Assembly: GCA_016169945.1 (NCBI GenBank)
Contig: JADLSH010000373.1
Coordinates: 1,054,001 to 1,118,000 of the forward strand
Direction: 5' to 3'
Length of the DNA stretch: 64,000 bases
Source: Trachythela sp. YZ-2020
Lineage: Eukaryota > Cnidaria > Anthozoa > Malacalcyonacea > Clavulariidae
The notes under the pieces were generated by a model. The model ran no database searches. It was given only the letters and a program-made list of their open reading frames with translations, and was not told where the DNA came from. Position 1 is the stretch's first letter; every line of letters begins with the position of its first letter. The position numbers and the translations under genes were made by a program. Below are positions 46,557 through 59,400 of the stretch, piece after piece.

Positions 46557-47960
46557 ATGTCGAAGGAAAGGCGAGGCCAACTAAGAGAAGAAATTGAAGC
46601 TTCTTTGGGCATTGAAAACCCAGGAGAACGCTTGACTGACCACGAAGCAAGTCCACGGTTTTCCGAATATATTGGCGATGAAATACATGTCGTAGAGAAG
46701 CTACAAACCGTAAAAGACGGCCTCAACGATATAAAGCAAAGTCAGGCGGAGTTAAAAGAAATGAACGAGCGAATCTGTCGCGATAATCGACGGTTAGTCG
46801 AACGAGTAGAACTATTAGAAGCCCGCGAGACAGAAAGCCGTCGAAGTCAAATAGACCTTGAAACCCGCTGCGATGTTCTCGAAGGTAACATTGAAAAGCT
46901 AAAGGTGGACTCTAGCCGAATCCCGGCGTTGTCTTATAAAGAAATAGAGCGTCGTGTTGAGAAGTCGAATGAGGAAATTCAAGATGTTCGTGCTAGCTTT
47001 GCCGAAAGTTTCGAACAGTTGCTTTCCGTGGTCGAGAAGCTTGATACGCAAGTGCGCTCAACTGAAACCAATTTACAATGCAAAATTGACGAAATAACTC
47101 AAGTTGGTTTATCCGAAAGCCCGATCTACGGAGAGGAAATCTACAAGACAAGACATGTTGCCTAAACAAACGAGTTCTAGTCCTGTTATCGATCTTCGCA
47201 CAGATCCACGTAACATCACGCAGAGAAAACATAAGTATTCCAAGCGCAGTGGGAAGTATTCCAAGCGCAGTTCGAAATAGCAGCTGAAATAAACGGGTGG
47301 GAAGAAGATGACAAAGCTGTTTTCTTAGCTACGGCTCTAGTTGGAAGGGCTGCACTGGTGCTGAGTAACTTGTCTAATCGTGAACGGCGGGATTATAAAA
47401 CGTTGGTAACCGTTTTGACTACACGCTTTGGAATGGCCCACCAGTCGGAGTTAGCAAGAGCTAAATTGAAATGCAGGGGAAAGAACAAAGAAGAATCTAT
47501 GGCAGAGTTGGCGGAAAGTGTGGAGACTTTAACTCGAACTGCATATCCCGACGCTTCTACAGACCTGCAAGATGTTATTGCTAGAGATAATTTCATTGAT
47601 GCTTTGCCTGACGACGATACGCGGTTAAGAATTCGCCAGTTAAGACCGCCATCTTTGCAAGTAGCTCTCGAAAATGCCATGGAGTTAGAGTCTTTCCAAC
47701 TGGCTTCGCGACACCGACAAAGATGGCAGCGTGGCTCATCGTGGAGCGTGCGCAAAGTAGAAGATACTACGCCTCCAGCTACTGCGACGAACGAAGAAAA
47801 ATCAAGCATTGAGCGTCTTGAGAAAATGGTGGATCAACTGCTGAATGAGTTAAAAGACGACCTCGGCGTTCACCGCCTCGACTTCCTTCGGTGGGTCACT
47901 GAGATGTTGGAACTGTGGTCAGTGGGGTCATTTGCAACGAGATTGTATGCACGACGATAA
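46557..47960 (+). pseudogene. gag of the Ty3/gypsy element, frameshifted
   Basis: The first 202-codon frame is a long coiled coil (46557-47165). A frame change follows near 47150-47280, where a 19-base tandem duplication (aagtattccaagcgcagt) is seen. The capsid part (GWEEDDKAVFLATALVGRAALVLSNL ... RFGMAHQSELAR ... FIDALPDDDTRLRIRQLRP) then runs to about 47860. A zinc knuckle CWNCGQWGHLQRDC lies near 47910-47955 in another frame. Structural protein of the particle; interrupted in this copy. Confidence 0.82.
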
Positions 47961-48982
47961 AGATGGGACGAAAGAGTCGTGGGAAGGAAGAGAAGACACA
48001 GGACCACGTCAACAACTCCAGGAGAAGCAGGAAACGACGAACGGTCGACTCAGAGGGGCATGGGTTGGCCGAACAAAATTTAAAGCATACCCTAACAGAG
48101 ATGTTGAAGTGAAAGCATGTGGTGGTTCACTAACTGTAGATGGTCTTATTGAAAATATCCCATGCCAATTTACGATTGATACCGGAGCTGACGTAACTAT
48201 ACTCAGTTCTCGTTTGTATGGCATGATAAACTGTGTTGATGAGTTAGAGACAATGGCAGATGGTGAAGTGCTCAGAGGTTTAGATGGGAAAAAGAATACC
48301 AGTGGCCGGTAAAGCAATTTTACGGATAGGATTGGGTGAAAACATATCAATACAAAATGTTTGGATTGCACATATACAGGAGGACTGTATATTGGGTTCT
48401 GACTTCCTGAAGAAAGAAGGTTGTATGATTGATTATCCACGCCAAGTCCTGCGAATGGGGAATACGGAAATTCCTATGCGTTCAGGTGACAAGCAAGTGA
48501 AATGCCTGCGTTTGGTTCTGGACCGGTCCGTCAAAGTGCCAGGATATACGGAGATGATTATCCCGGTCAAAGTCGAAGGACCCAGGGGGGGTTGCTTTTG
48601 GGGAACCGTGGGACCATCAAGCTGCTGTAAGAAAAACAATAAGATTATGGTCGGAAGAACATTGGTTGACTTGGAAAAAGAGTACATTCCTGTTCGTGTG
48701 GCCAACCTCACCGCCGGTAGGCAAAAGTTAAGAAAAGGATTCGAACTTGCAGTATGTGAACCTGTCGCCAGTATAACTTCCAGAGTAGCTGACCGTGGAG
48801 AGCCGCAAGAATCATTTGACACATCGTCATTACCTGCTCACTTGAAACCTCTTCTAGAAAGAACTGAGGAAGGTCTAGACGAAGAACAAACCAGGAAAAT
48901 AGCCGAAATTCTTACGAACTACCAAGATGTGTTTTCGAAAGGGACAGGGGGACATTGGTCGTGCGACAGGCGCCTACCATAA
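47961..48982 (+). pseudogene. Protease region of pol
   Basis: The segment FTIDTGADVTILSSRLY (near 48170-48220) has the DTGA active site of a retropepsin. After a frameshift near 48284 the frame continues with ILGSDFLKKEGCMIDY, the typical end of the protease domain, and on to a linker. Another frameshift near 48930-48980 leads into the RT frame. Confidence 0.85.
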
Positions 48983-49784
48983 GATCGATACCGGAAACGC
49001 ATTGCCCTTGAAACAAGCACCTAGACGACTTCCAATTGCAAAGAGACAAGAAGCCGAGAAGGCAATTGACGAGATGGAGAAACAAGGTATCATCGAACCA
49101 TCGACCAGTCCATGGAGTTCGCCAGTGGTTCTTGTGAGGAAGAAAGATGGAACAACACGGTTCTGCGTCGACTATCGACGACTGAATGACGTCACGCGAA
49201 AGGACTTATTTCCGTTGCCTCGTATCGACACCACTTTAGATGCCTTGAACGGCTCTCGTTGGTTTACCACTTTAGATCTAAAGAGTGGATATTGGCAAGT
49301 GGAACTGGATGCCGAGGCCAAGGAGAAGACCGCGTTTTCCTTTGGAAAGGGACTTTGGCAGTTTACTGTTATGCCATTCGGCTTGTGTAATGCCCCGGCG
49401 ACATTCGAACGGCTTATGGAGACGGTGCTTGCGAAACTCCCGTGGGAAACCTGTCTGGTGTATCTCGACGACATTATTGTCCTTGGGAAAGATTTTGATG
49501 AACAGCAAGAAAATCTTCGACAGGTGTTCGACAGGCTGCGATGCGCTGGTCTTAAGCTGAACCCGAAGAAGTGTAGTTTATTCAAAACCCAGGTGGTCTA
49601 TCTGGGGTATGTGGTTACTAGAAATGGGATTAAAGCTGATCCAGAGAAGGTTGAAGCGATAAGATCCTGGCCAGCACCATTAAACGTTCACGAACTCCGT
49701 AGTTTCCTGGGACTATGTTCCTATTATAGGCGATTTGTTTTAAATTTCGCGAAGATTGCTCAACCCTTACACGTCTTGACATAG
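48927..49784 (+). pseudogene. Reverse transcriptase of the Ty3/gypsy element
   Basis: The classic gypsy RT motifs are complete: SPWSSPVVLVRKKDGTTRFC, DYRRLNDVT, FTTLDLKSGYWQV, FTVMPFGLCNAPATFERLM, the YLDD active site in CLVYLDDIIV, and FLGLCSYYRRFV. The frame ends at an in-frame TAG (49782-49784) that separates it from RNase H in the same frame. Confidence 0.9.
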
Positions 49785-51659
49785 AAGAATGTACCGTTTC
49801 ACTGGGACGAGGATTGTGCGCAAGCGTTTGAATCTTTGAAGCAACACTTGACCAACACTCCAACACTGGCATACCCTGATGTAAATCAACCTTTTGTTTT
49901 GGACACGGATGCGAGCAACATTTCCATTGGTGCAGTACTCTCGCAAGTTGTAAATGGAGACGAACATCCGATTGCTTATTTTAGCAGAACACTTAGCCGA
50001 CCAGAAAAACAGTATTGTGTAACAAGAAAAGAACTGCTAGCAGTTGTAAAAGGTGTTGAACACTTTCACGCTTATCTGTATGGAACCCATTTTCTTGTGC
50101 GTACCGACCACTCATCCCTGCAATGGCTTCTTAGTTTCAAGAATCCTGAAGGACAAATGGCGCGATGGATTCAAAAACTGGGACAATATGACTTTGAAAT
50201 CAAGCATCGAAAAGGGAAACTGCACGGAAATGCAGACTCGCTCTCAAGAAGACCCTGTGACGAAAATGGATGCGGATACTGCGAAAAACGGGAGATAAAC
50301 GAATTGCAGGGTAGAGAAGAAGAATCTGCACATGACTTTCCTGGCCCGATGGCTAAAATGGCGAGAACGACTGTTTCCGAAGCGGCAAGCGAAGAGCTTG
50401 GACCACAATTTTCCAGAGAAACTCAACTAAAAGATCCCGATATTCGGATAATCGTGCAATTGATGGAAGAGTCCGACGTAAAGCCAGCATGGCAGGAGAT
50501 TTCGTCATATAACCTTGCAGTAAAGGTGTATTGGGGACAGTGGAGCTCTTTACAAATAATCGAAGGGAAGCTGTACCGATGCCTCGATACTGTGCCCCCC
50601 GAGATACCACGGAAACAGTTAGTTGTTCCTAAGGAAAGTCGAGTGACTGTATTACAGAAATTGCACAATAGCAGGACTGGAGGGCACTTTGGAGTGGCGA
50701 AAACACTCGGGAAAGTGAAAGAACGATTTTTCTGGCCGCACTGCAGACGTGATATAGAAGAATGGTGTAAGAGCTGCGAAAAATGCGCTTCGCGGAAAGG
50801 ACCCAGAAGAAGACCGAAAGGACCTATGAAACAGTTTAATGTGGGAGCTCCGCTAGAAAGGATAGCGATTGATGTTCTTGGTCCTCTACCCACTTCGGAA
50901 AAAGGGAACAAATATATCCTGATTGTCGGTGATTACTTCACTAAATGGGTCGAAGCGTACCCTTTAGAAAACCAGCGGGCGGAAGTTGTAGCAGAGGTAC
51001 TTGTGAAGGAATTCATTTCAAGGTTTGGTGTTCCACTTCAGCTGCACTCCGACCAAGGGAGAAATTTTGAGTCTTCTCTATTTTCAGAAGTTTGTAACCT
51101 GTTGGGGATAGAAAAGACGAGAACAACTGCCCTACATCCCGAATCCGACGGTATGGTCGAAAGATTCAACAGGACACTAGAAAACCAATTGGCTATATTT
51201 AGCGAGCAGCACCAAAAAGACTGGGACGAGCATATTCCATTATTATTGATGTCATATCGCTCCGCAGTTCATGAAAGCACAAGACAAACGCCTGCAAACC
51301 TAATGTTCGGACGAGAATTAAATTTGCCAATTGATCTTTTGTATGGAAGACCACTGGAGGAGAGATCCGTTGATATTGATGATTATGTCACAAAACTGCA
51401 AAGAAGAATGGAGAATACGCACGAATTTGCGCGTATAAGAATTCGGGTTGCGAGCGATAGAATGAAGAAAAGGTACGACGTGGGAGTATCTCATGACATT
51501 TTTCAGCCTGGTGATTTAGTTTGGCTCTTCAATCCAAAACGCAAGAAAGGACTGTCCCCGAAACTTACGTGCGACTGGGAAGGACCATACCTTGTCATGA
51601 AGAGGATCAATGAATTACTATATAGAGTGAGAAATCAACACGCGAGAAACCACGCGTAG
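49785..51659 (+). pseudogene. RNase H and integrase of the Ty3/gypsy element
   Basis: The frame is open from just after the TAG to 51659. RNase H: FVLDTDASNISIGAVLSQ, RKELLAVVKGVEHFHAY, VRTDHSSLQWL. Integrase: the zinc-binding H...H and CKSCEKC, then catalytic acids in IDVLGPLP, LHSDQGRNF and MVERFNRTLE. A GPY-type tail (CDWEGPYLVMKRI) ends the protein, which would insert cDNA. The domain itself is intact; only the upstream nonsense codon and frameshifts disable it. Confidence 0.9.
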
Positions 51660-51737
51660 TCCACCGGAATAGACTTTGGCGATATTTTGGGAAAACGGAC
51701 TAAATTGTTATATATTATTCGGGACGAACAGCTTCAT

Positions 51738-51750
51738 AAGGAGGGGGCAG
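51738..51750 (+). promoter_or_regulatory. Polypurine tract
   Basis: The purine-rich aaggagggggcag immediately before the 3' LTR is the plus-strand primer site. Confidence 0.75.
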
Positions 51751-51894
51751 TGTGACGCCTCCTCATGTTTGTGCATGCGGAACTTATTTGAATTGTAAAT
51801 ATGCGATATAAAAGTGTGTGTGTGCGTAAATAAAGGGTGATTATTGATAAGTACGTTTGACCTGTTGGTTTCTTAAGTTGGCTTGCTCGCAACA
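51751..51894 (+). repeat. 3' LTR
   Basis: Identical over all 144 bases to the 5' LTR, followed by the ATAG duplication. Confidence 0.92.
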
Positions 51895-52455
51895 ATAGTA
51901 TGCAGTATACCACTGGAAAGAGCGTAAAATTATGTACAATATGCGCGAGGTCGAAAGTAATCGTATGTGTTGAATTTGCGCAAGCGCGTATTGAATATTT
52001 ATATTAACGCAATATAAGTATATAATCTGGCATATGTAAACGAGCGTTATTGTCTCTTGAGTAATCTTTGAAATCTTGTGTTTACGAAGCTTGCGCCACA
52101 AATCGCTGTAGACCACGAGGAAGACTAGGACATTCTGTACAACATACTTGAATATGAAAGCAATCGCATGAGTGGAATTCGTGCAAAGTCTATCTAAACA
52201 TAGATGTGTTCTAGTTGTGACATATATTCGCATTCGCATCGTGGCAAATCTTGTATATCATGAAAATATCATGTTTACCGCGCCTGTGACCTTACATGCC
52301 GTATACCATTGGAAAGAGCGTAACATTCTGTACAAACACATAGACCTCTTATAGTTACATATATTTGAGTTGGCATACTGGCGAGTTTCCCATATCATGA
52401 ACGTCTCAAGTTTACCGCGCCTGTGACCTTAAATGCTCTTTACCTTTGGATTATG
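51895..52455 (-). repeat. ~400-bp repeat array, minus orientation, outer end
   Basis: About 1.4 units. The last ~115 bases (52337-52450) are the near-exact mirror of the first ~115 bases of the plus array (29446-29560), and the unit before matches the second plus unit (29880-30240). This outer pairing defines the giant inverted repeat. Confidence 0.85.
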
Positions 52456-52583
52456 TGACACCCGGTTGAGTAAGACGTGCATATTCGAGCTCCTGATTTT
52501 TATTCATTGATCAAGTATATATTTATTTATAAACGACTGATATCATTTTAAAGCTTACTTTATTACTAGATGTTAATAATCAA

Positions 52584-53453
52584 ATGGGCTGTAGGTGTTC
52601 TGATGCTGCTTTCATTGCAGAGATAGAGGGAATCAAATTAGATATAGCAATTTTACAATCGCAATCGGACCCTGCTTCTCATCGAAAACTGATCGCCCTT
52701 GAGTCTACTATTAATTTAATACAACTAAATCAAACAGACCTAGAGGCTAAAGTTAAAAGTCAAGAAGAGGAGATTATTAATTTAAGACAAATTAATCCCC
52801 CAATTGGGAACCCCCAATTGCAATTGCAAGCTTCATTAACTCCTGACGAAAGCATTAATTCCTCACCTGTAGTTAACGATTCAATTATATTATCCCACAC
52901 ACATTCTCAAGACTTAAGTAGCGGAGCTTCATCGAACATGAATATAAATGATGAAATGCCCAGTCGTACCGTAATTGATTCTACCTTAATTAGCGTAGAT
53001 CCAATTCCCCAATCGCAACTGCAAACTTCATTAACTCCGGATGAAAGCATCAATTCCTTATTTGTAGTTAACGATTCAACTATTCTATCCCACGTACACA
53101 ATCAATCTGTGAATATATTAAACAGCAAATCTGGTGCTGGTCTCCGTGAAGATAATTATTTGACCACTTCTCATGGCTTAAATAGTGGAACTTCATCGAA
53201 TCTGAATATAATTGATGAAATGCCCAATCGTACCGAAATTGATTCTATCTCAATCACCGCAGATCTACAATCCTGGACACAACTTGTTAATAAAATTCCA
53301 AGGTACGTCTGTCGAAGTATAAATTGTACTATAATTTCTGTATTTGACCTTGGATATCCCCCCTTCCCCCTAGACAATGTTGTTATGTTGCGTTTTAAGT
53401 CTGGGGATAATAATAGCAACATTGGTTGGGGGAAAGGGGGGGCGAAAGCCTAA
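52584..53453 (+). CDS. Coiled-coil protein with internal repeats, 3' part fused to the 1.67-kb array
   Basis: I do not recognise this protein. The frame of 289 codons begins with ATG and a coiled coil (ESTINLIQLNQTDLEAKVKSQEEEIINLRQ). It then has two copies of a LQ(A/T)SLTPDESINS ... VVNDS segment and three copies of a (N/D)EMP(S/N)RT segment. The end (SWTQLVNKIPR) resembles the stretch that precedes the endonuclease in non-LTR ORF1 proteins, so a retroelement ORF1 is one possibility. An AG|GTACGT donor at about 53302 and a pyrimidine-rich TAG acceptor near 53372 suggest a ~70-base intron. The last ~60 codons lie in the first unit of the tandem array. Confidence 0.4.
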   Translation: MGCRCSDAAFIAEIEGIKLDIAILQSQSDPASHRKLIALESTINLIQLNQTDLEAKVKSQEEEIINLRQINPPIGNPQLQLQASLTPDESINSSPVVNDSIILSHTHSQDLSSGASSNMNINDEMPSRTVIDSTLISVDPIPQSQLQTSLTPDESINSLFVVNDSTILSHVHNQSVNILNSKSGAGLREDNYLTTSHGLNSGTSSNLNIIDEMPNRTEIDSISITADLQSWTQLVNKIPRYVCRSINCTIISVFDLGYPPFPLDNVVMLRFKSGDNNSNIGWGKGGAKA

Positions 53454-56400
53454 TGAAATTAGTCGAATGTGTGTTCCGGAAAATTTAAGCAATTTTATCA
53501 ACTGTTATGTCCACGATTGTCTGTGATACATTGCAGTTTTCGAAGTGACACGCAATCAGTTACCGATAATCGTAAGGTCCATTTTAGACATTTGTTTAAG
53601 GACAGACCACTAAGCTTTCAAATGATGCTAACCTTTCAGTTTTTGAACCATTTTTAATGGTTAAGCAAAGGCAATGCTGATAAAGACTATATATGTGAAT
53701 TTGACAAAATATTGCTCGAGAGCGTCTTAGTGCAAGTACATGCATATGCAGTACGTAAACCTAAAGGTTAAAAATACTTTGTAAGAAATGTATCAGGAGA
53801 ATTTAATATCTGTGTTTTGCCGTTAATTGGGATGCTTTGTAAATATAAAGTGGACATAAATCGCATTTTGGGGCGAATAAGACCTACTGGTATCCAGTGG
53901 CGCCGAACGGTTAACCACAGTTAACTCACGGTTAACCATGAACAATAATGAGAAATTGTGACTTTATGGCGATAAATGTGCCTGCATTTTAGCATATTGT
54001 GCTGTTTCTAAACATAGTGTTAGCCATCGAAAAGAATCAAGTGTTCACAACTATGAATTGTTCAAAACGACGACGGTTAACCACGGTTAACCACTGTAAT
54101 TTAGATATACTAAAGACTCAATTATATATACAAAATAGTGGTTAACCGTGGTTAACCGTTGGAATACGCCAATGGTAACAGTAATTGCTCCTAAAACGTT
54201 TCTTAAGGGTTCCTTTATATCTAATAAAAGAATCAAGTCCCAAAAGGGATAAATTTATAACATTGCTTTGAATATAATTAAGATTTAGCTATGGTTAACC
54301 GTGCGGTTAACCGTCGAGTTATTATCCATTGAGTCTCAATCAAGTGCGCATCATATTACATTCGACTTTTGCTACGGATATATGTTCGCACACACTCATA
54401 TATCCTAAGTTATTCGAATTGATAATGCACTAGTACATAGCAAGTTCTGTTTTATATCCTATAAATGCTTTTAAACTCTAGTTATATGCTTATTATAAAC
54501 GCTGTATATAAAGGTGTAAACTAAGACATGGTGATTTCGACCAAGATTTAACAGGCCTGTAATGCAAATTACTTCAGTTTCCCGTCAGTAATGTCGGTAA
54601 AAATGCTTAAAATTGACTTTAAATTAGAGTGGCTTACACTGCAAGATGATAATTGTCAAATAAGGACAGATCATACATTCTATGTACGATATTGGCAATA
54701 GTTATCCTGCACGCTCATTACCTTGACAGTAGAATTGTTACGCGCGCTATTAATTGCAACAGTCAATTTCGCGTATTATATGTTTATGCAACACTTAAGA
54801 GATAAATAATCGCACAATTCCTTTTAAATCTTTAAAACACGGTCTGTTTTATAACAATCTAATGCTTAGCAGAGTAATTCAGACGTTAAATCGTCAATAT
54901 AACCCAACATATTCTCGCTATTTCAAGGTCCGTTCTCAGACAATCCTGGACACAACTTGTTAATAAAATTCCAAGGTACGTCTGTCGAAGTATAAATTGT
55001 ACTATAATTTCTGTATTTGACCTTGGATATCCCCCCTTCCCCCTAGACAATGTTGTTATGTTGCGTTTTAAGTCTGGGGATAATAATAGCAACATTGGTT
55101 GGGGGAAAGGGGGGCGAAAGCCTAATGAAATTAGTCGAATGTGTGTTCCGGAAAATTTAAGCAATTTTATCAACTGTTATGTCCACGATTGTCTGTGATA
55201 CATTGCAGTTTTCGAAGTGACACGCAATCAGTTACCGATAATCGTAAGGTCCATTTTAGACATTTGTTTAAGGACAGACCACTAAGCTTTCAAATGATGC
55301 TAACCTTTCAGTTTTTGAACCATTTTTAATGGTTAAGCAAAGGCAATGCTGATAAAGACTATATATGTGAATTTGACAAAATATTGCTCGAGAGCGTCTT
55401 AGTGCAAGTACATGCATATGCAGTACGTAAACCTAAAGGTTAAAAATACTTTGTAAGAAATGCATCAGGAGAATTTAATATCTGTGTTTTGCCGTTAATT
55501 GGGATGCTTTGTAAATATAAAGTGGACATAAATCGCATTTTGGGGCGAATAAGACCTACTGGTATCCAGTGGCGCCGAACGGTTAACCACAGTTAACTCA
55601 CGGTTAACCATGAACAATAATGAGAAATTGTGACTTTGTGGCGATAAATGTGCCTGCATTTTAGCATATTGTGCTGTTTCTAAACATAGTCTTAGCCATC
55701 GAAAAGAATCAAGCGTTCACAACTATGAATTGTTCAAAACGACGACGGTTAACCACGGTTAACCACTGTAATTTAGATATACTAAAGACTCAATTATATA
55801 TACAAAATAGTGGTTAACCGTGGTTAACCGTTGGAATACGCCAATGGTAACAGTAATTGCTCCTAAAACGTTTCTTAAGGGTTCCTTTATATCTAATAAA
55901 ATAATCAAGTCCCAAAGGGATAAATTTATAACATTGCTTTAAATATAATTAAGATTTAGCTATGGTTAACCGTGCGGTTAACCGTCGAGTTATTATCCAT
56001 TGAGTCTCAATCAAGTCAAGCGCATCATATTACATTCGACTTTTGCTACGGATATATGTTCGCACACACTCATATATCCTAAGTTATTCGAATTGATAAT
56101 GCACTAGTACATAGCAAGTTCTGTTTTATATCCTATAAATGCTTTTAAACTCTAGTTATATGCTTATTATAAACGCTGTATATAACGGTGTAAACTAAGA
56201 CATGGTGATTTCGACCAAGATTTAACAGGCCTGTAATGCAAATTACTTCAGTTTCCCGTCAGTAATGTCGGTAAAAATGCTTAAAATTGACTTTAAATTA
56301 GAGTGGCTTACACTGCAAGATGATAATTGTCAAATAAGGACAGATCATACATTCTATGTACGATATTGGCAATAGTTATCCTGCACGCTCATTACCTTGA

Positions 56401-59400
56401 CAGTAGAATTGTTACGCGCTATTAATTGCAACAGTCAATTTCGCGTATTATATGTTTATGCAACACTTAAGAGATAAATAATCGCACAATTCCTTTTAAA
56501 TCTTTAAAACACGGTCTGTTTTATAACAATCTAATGCTTAGCAGAGTAATTCAGACGTTAAATCGTCAATATAACCCAACATATTCTCGCTATTTCAAGG
56601 TCCGTTCTCAGACAATCCTGGACACAACTTGTTAATAAAATTCCAAGGTACGTCTGTCGAAGTATAAATTGTACTATAATTTCTGTATTTGACCTTGGAT
56701 ATCCCCCCTTCCCCCTAGACAATGTTGTTATGTTGCGTTTTAAGTCTGGGGATAATAATAGCAACATTGGTTGGGGGAAAGGGGGGCGAAAGCCTAATGA
56801 AATTAGTCGAATGTGTGTTCCGGAAAATTTAAGCAATTTTATCAACTGTTATGTCCACGATTGTCTGTGATACATTGCAGTTTTCGAAGTGACACGCAAT
56901 CAGTTACCGATAATCGTAAGGTCCATTTTAGACATTTGTTTAAGGACATACCACTAAGCTTTCAAATGATGCTAACCTTTCAGTTTTTGAACCATTTTTA
57001 ATGGTTAAGCAAAGGCAATGCTGATAAAGACTATATATGTGAATTTGACAAAATATTGCTCGAGAGCGTCTTAGTGCAAGTACATGCATATGCATGCAGT
57101 ACGTAAACCTAAAGGTTAAAAATACTTTGTAAGAAATGTATCAGGAGAATTTAATATCTGTGTTTTGCCGTTAATTGGGATGCTTTGTAAATATAAAGTG
57201 GACATAAATCGCATTTTGGGGCGAATAAGACCTACTGGTATCCAGTGGCGCCGAACGGTTAACCACAGTTAACTCACGGTTAACCATGAACAATAATGAG
57301 AAATTGTGACTTTGTGGCGATAAATGTGCCTGCATTTTAGCATATTGTGCTGTTTCTAAACATAGTCTTAGCCATCGAAAAGAATCAAGCGTTCACAACT
57401 ATGAATTGTTCAAAACGACGACGGTTAACCACGGTTAACCACTGTAATTAGATATACTAAAGACTCAATTATATATACAAAATAGTGGTTAACCGTGGTT
57501 AACCGTTGGAATACGCCAATGGTAACAGTAATTGCTCCTAAAACGTTTCTTAAGGGTTCCTTTATATCTAATAAAATAATCAAGTCCCAAAGGGATAAAT
57601 TTATAACATTGCTTTAAATATAATTAAGATTTAGCTATGGTTAACCGTGCGGTTAACCGTCGAGTTATTATCCATTGAGTCTCAATCAAGTGCGCATCAT
57701 ATTACATTCGACTTTTGCTACGGATATATGTTCGCACACACTCATATATCCTAAGTTATTCGAATTGATAATGCACTAGTACATAGCAAGTTCTGTTTTA
57801 TATCCTATAAATGCTTTTAAACTCTAGTTATATGCTTATTATAAACGCTGTATATAACGGTGTAAACTAAGACATGGTGATTTCGACCAAGATTTAGCAG
57901 GCCTGTAATGCAAATTACTTCAGTTTCCCGTCAGTAATGTCGGTAAAAATGCTTAAAATTGACTTTAAATTAGAGTGGCTTACACTGCAAGATGATAATT
58001 GTCAAATAAGGACAGATCATACATTCTATGTACGATATTGGCAATAGTTATCCTGCACGCTCATTACCTTGACAGTAGAATTGTTACGCGCGCTATTAAT
58101 TGCAACAGTCAATTTCGCGTATTATATGTTTATGCAACACTTAAGAGATAAATAATCGCACAATTCCTTTTAAATCTTTAAAACACGGTCTGTTTTATAA
58201 CAATCTAATGCTTAGCAGAGTAATTCAGACGTTAAATCGTCAATATAACCCAACATATTCTCGCTATTTCAAGGTCCGTTCTCAGACAATCCTGGACACA
58301 ACTTGTTAATAAAATTCCAAGGTACGTCTGTCGAAGTATAAATTGTACTATAATTTCTGTATTTGACCTTGGATATCCCCCCTTCCCCCTAGACAATGTT
58401 GTTATGTTGCGTTTTAAGTCTGGGGATAATAATAGCAACATTGGTTGGGGAAGAGGGGGGCGAAAGCCTTATGAAGTTAGTCGAATGTGTGTTCCGGAAA
58501 ATTTAAGCAATTTTATCAACTGTTATGTCCACGATTGTCTGTGATACATTGCAGTTTTCAGTGACACGCAATCAGTTACCGATAATCGTAAGGTCCATTT
58601 TAGACATTTGTTTAAGGACATACCACTAAGCTTTCAAATGATGCTAACCTTTCAGTTTTTGAACCATTTTTAATGGTTAAGCAAAACAATGCTGATAAAG
58701 ACTATATATGTGAATTTGACAAAATATTGCTCGAGAGCGTCTTAGTGCAAGTACATGCATATGCATGCAGTACGTAAACCTAAAGGTTAAAAATACTTTG
58801 TAAGAAATGTATCAGGAGAATTTAATATCTGTGTTTTGCCGTTAATTGGGATGCTTTGTAAATATAAAGTGGACATAAATCGCATTTTGGGGCGAATAAG
58901 ACCTACTGGTATCCAGTGGCGCCGAACGGTTAACCACAGTTAACTCACGGTTAACCATGAACAATAATGAGAAATTGTGACTTTGTGGCGATAAATGTGC
59001 CTGCATTTTAGCATATTGTGCTGTTTCTAAACATAGTCTTAGCCATCGAAAAGAATCAAGCGTTCACAACTATGAATTGTTCAAAACGACGACGGTTAAC
59101 CACGGTTAACCACTGTAATTTAGATATACTAAAGACTCAATTATATATACAAAATAGTGGTTAACCGTTGGAATACGCCAATGGTAACAGTAATTGCTCC
59201 TAAAACGTTTCTTAAGGGTTCCTTTATATCTAATAAAAGAATCAAGTCCCAAAAGGGATAAATTTATAACATTGCTTTAAATATAATTAAGATTTAGCTA
59301 TGGTTAACCGTGCGGTTAACCGTCGAGTTATTATCCATTGAGTCTCAATCAAGTGCGCATCATATTACATTCGACTTTTGCTACGGATATATGTTCGCAC

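Larger units (their letters stand above)
46370..51894 (+). mobile_element. Ty3/gypsy LTR retrotransposon
   Basis: Two identical 144-bp LTRs (46370-46513 and 51751-51894, TGTGACGCC ... CGCAACA) enclose gag, protease, RT, RNase H and integrase in the Ty3/gypsy order. ATAG (46366-46369 and 51895-51898) is a 4-bp target duplication that fits the uninterrupted repeat sequence. There is no envelope gene. Frameshifts in gag and pol plus a nonsense codon make this copy defective. Confidence 0.93.

Noticed and set aside
53898..53908. TGGCGCCGAAC resembling a lysine-tRNA retroviral primer site
   Set aside because: The match is incomplete and there is no LTR next to it; it recurs only as part of the tandem unit.
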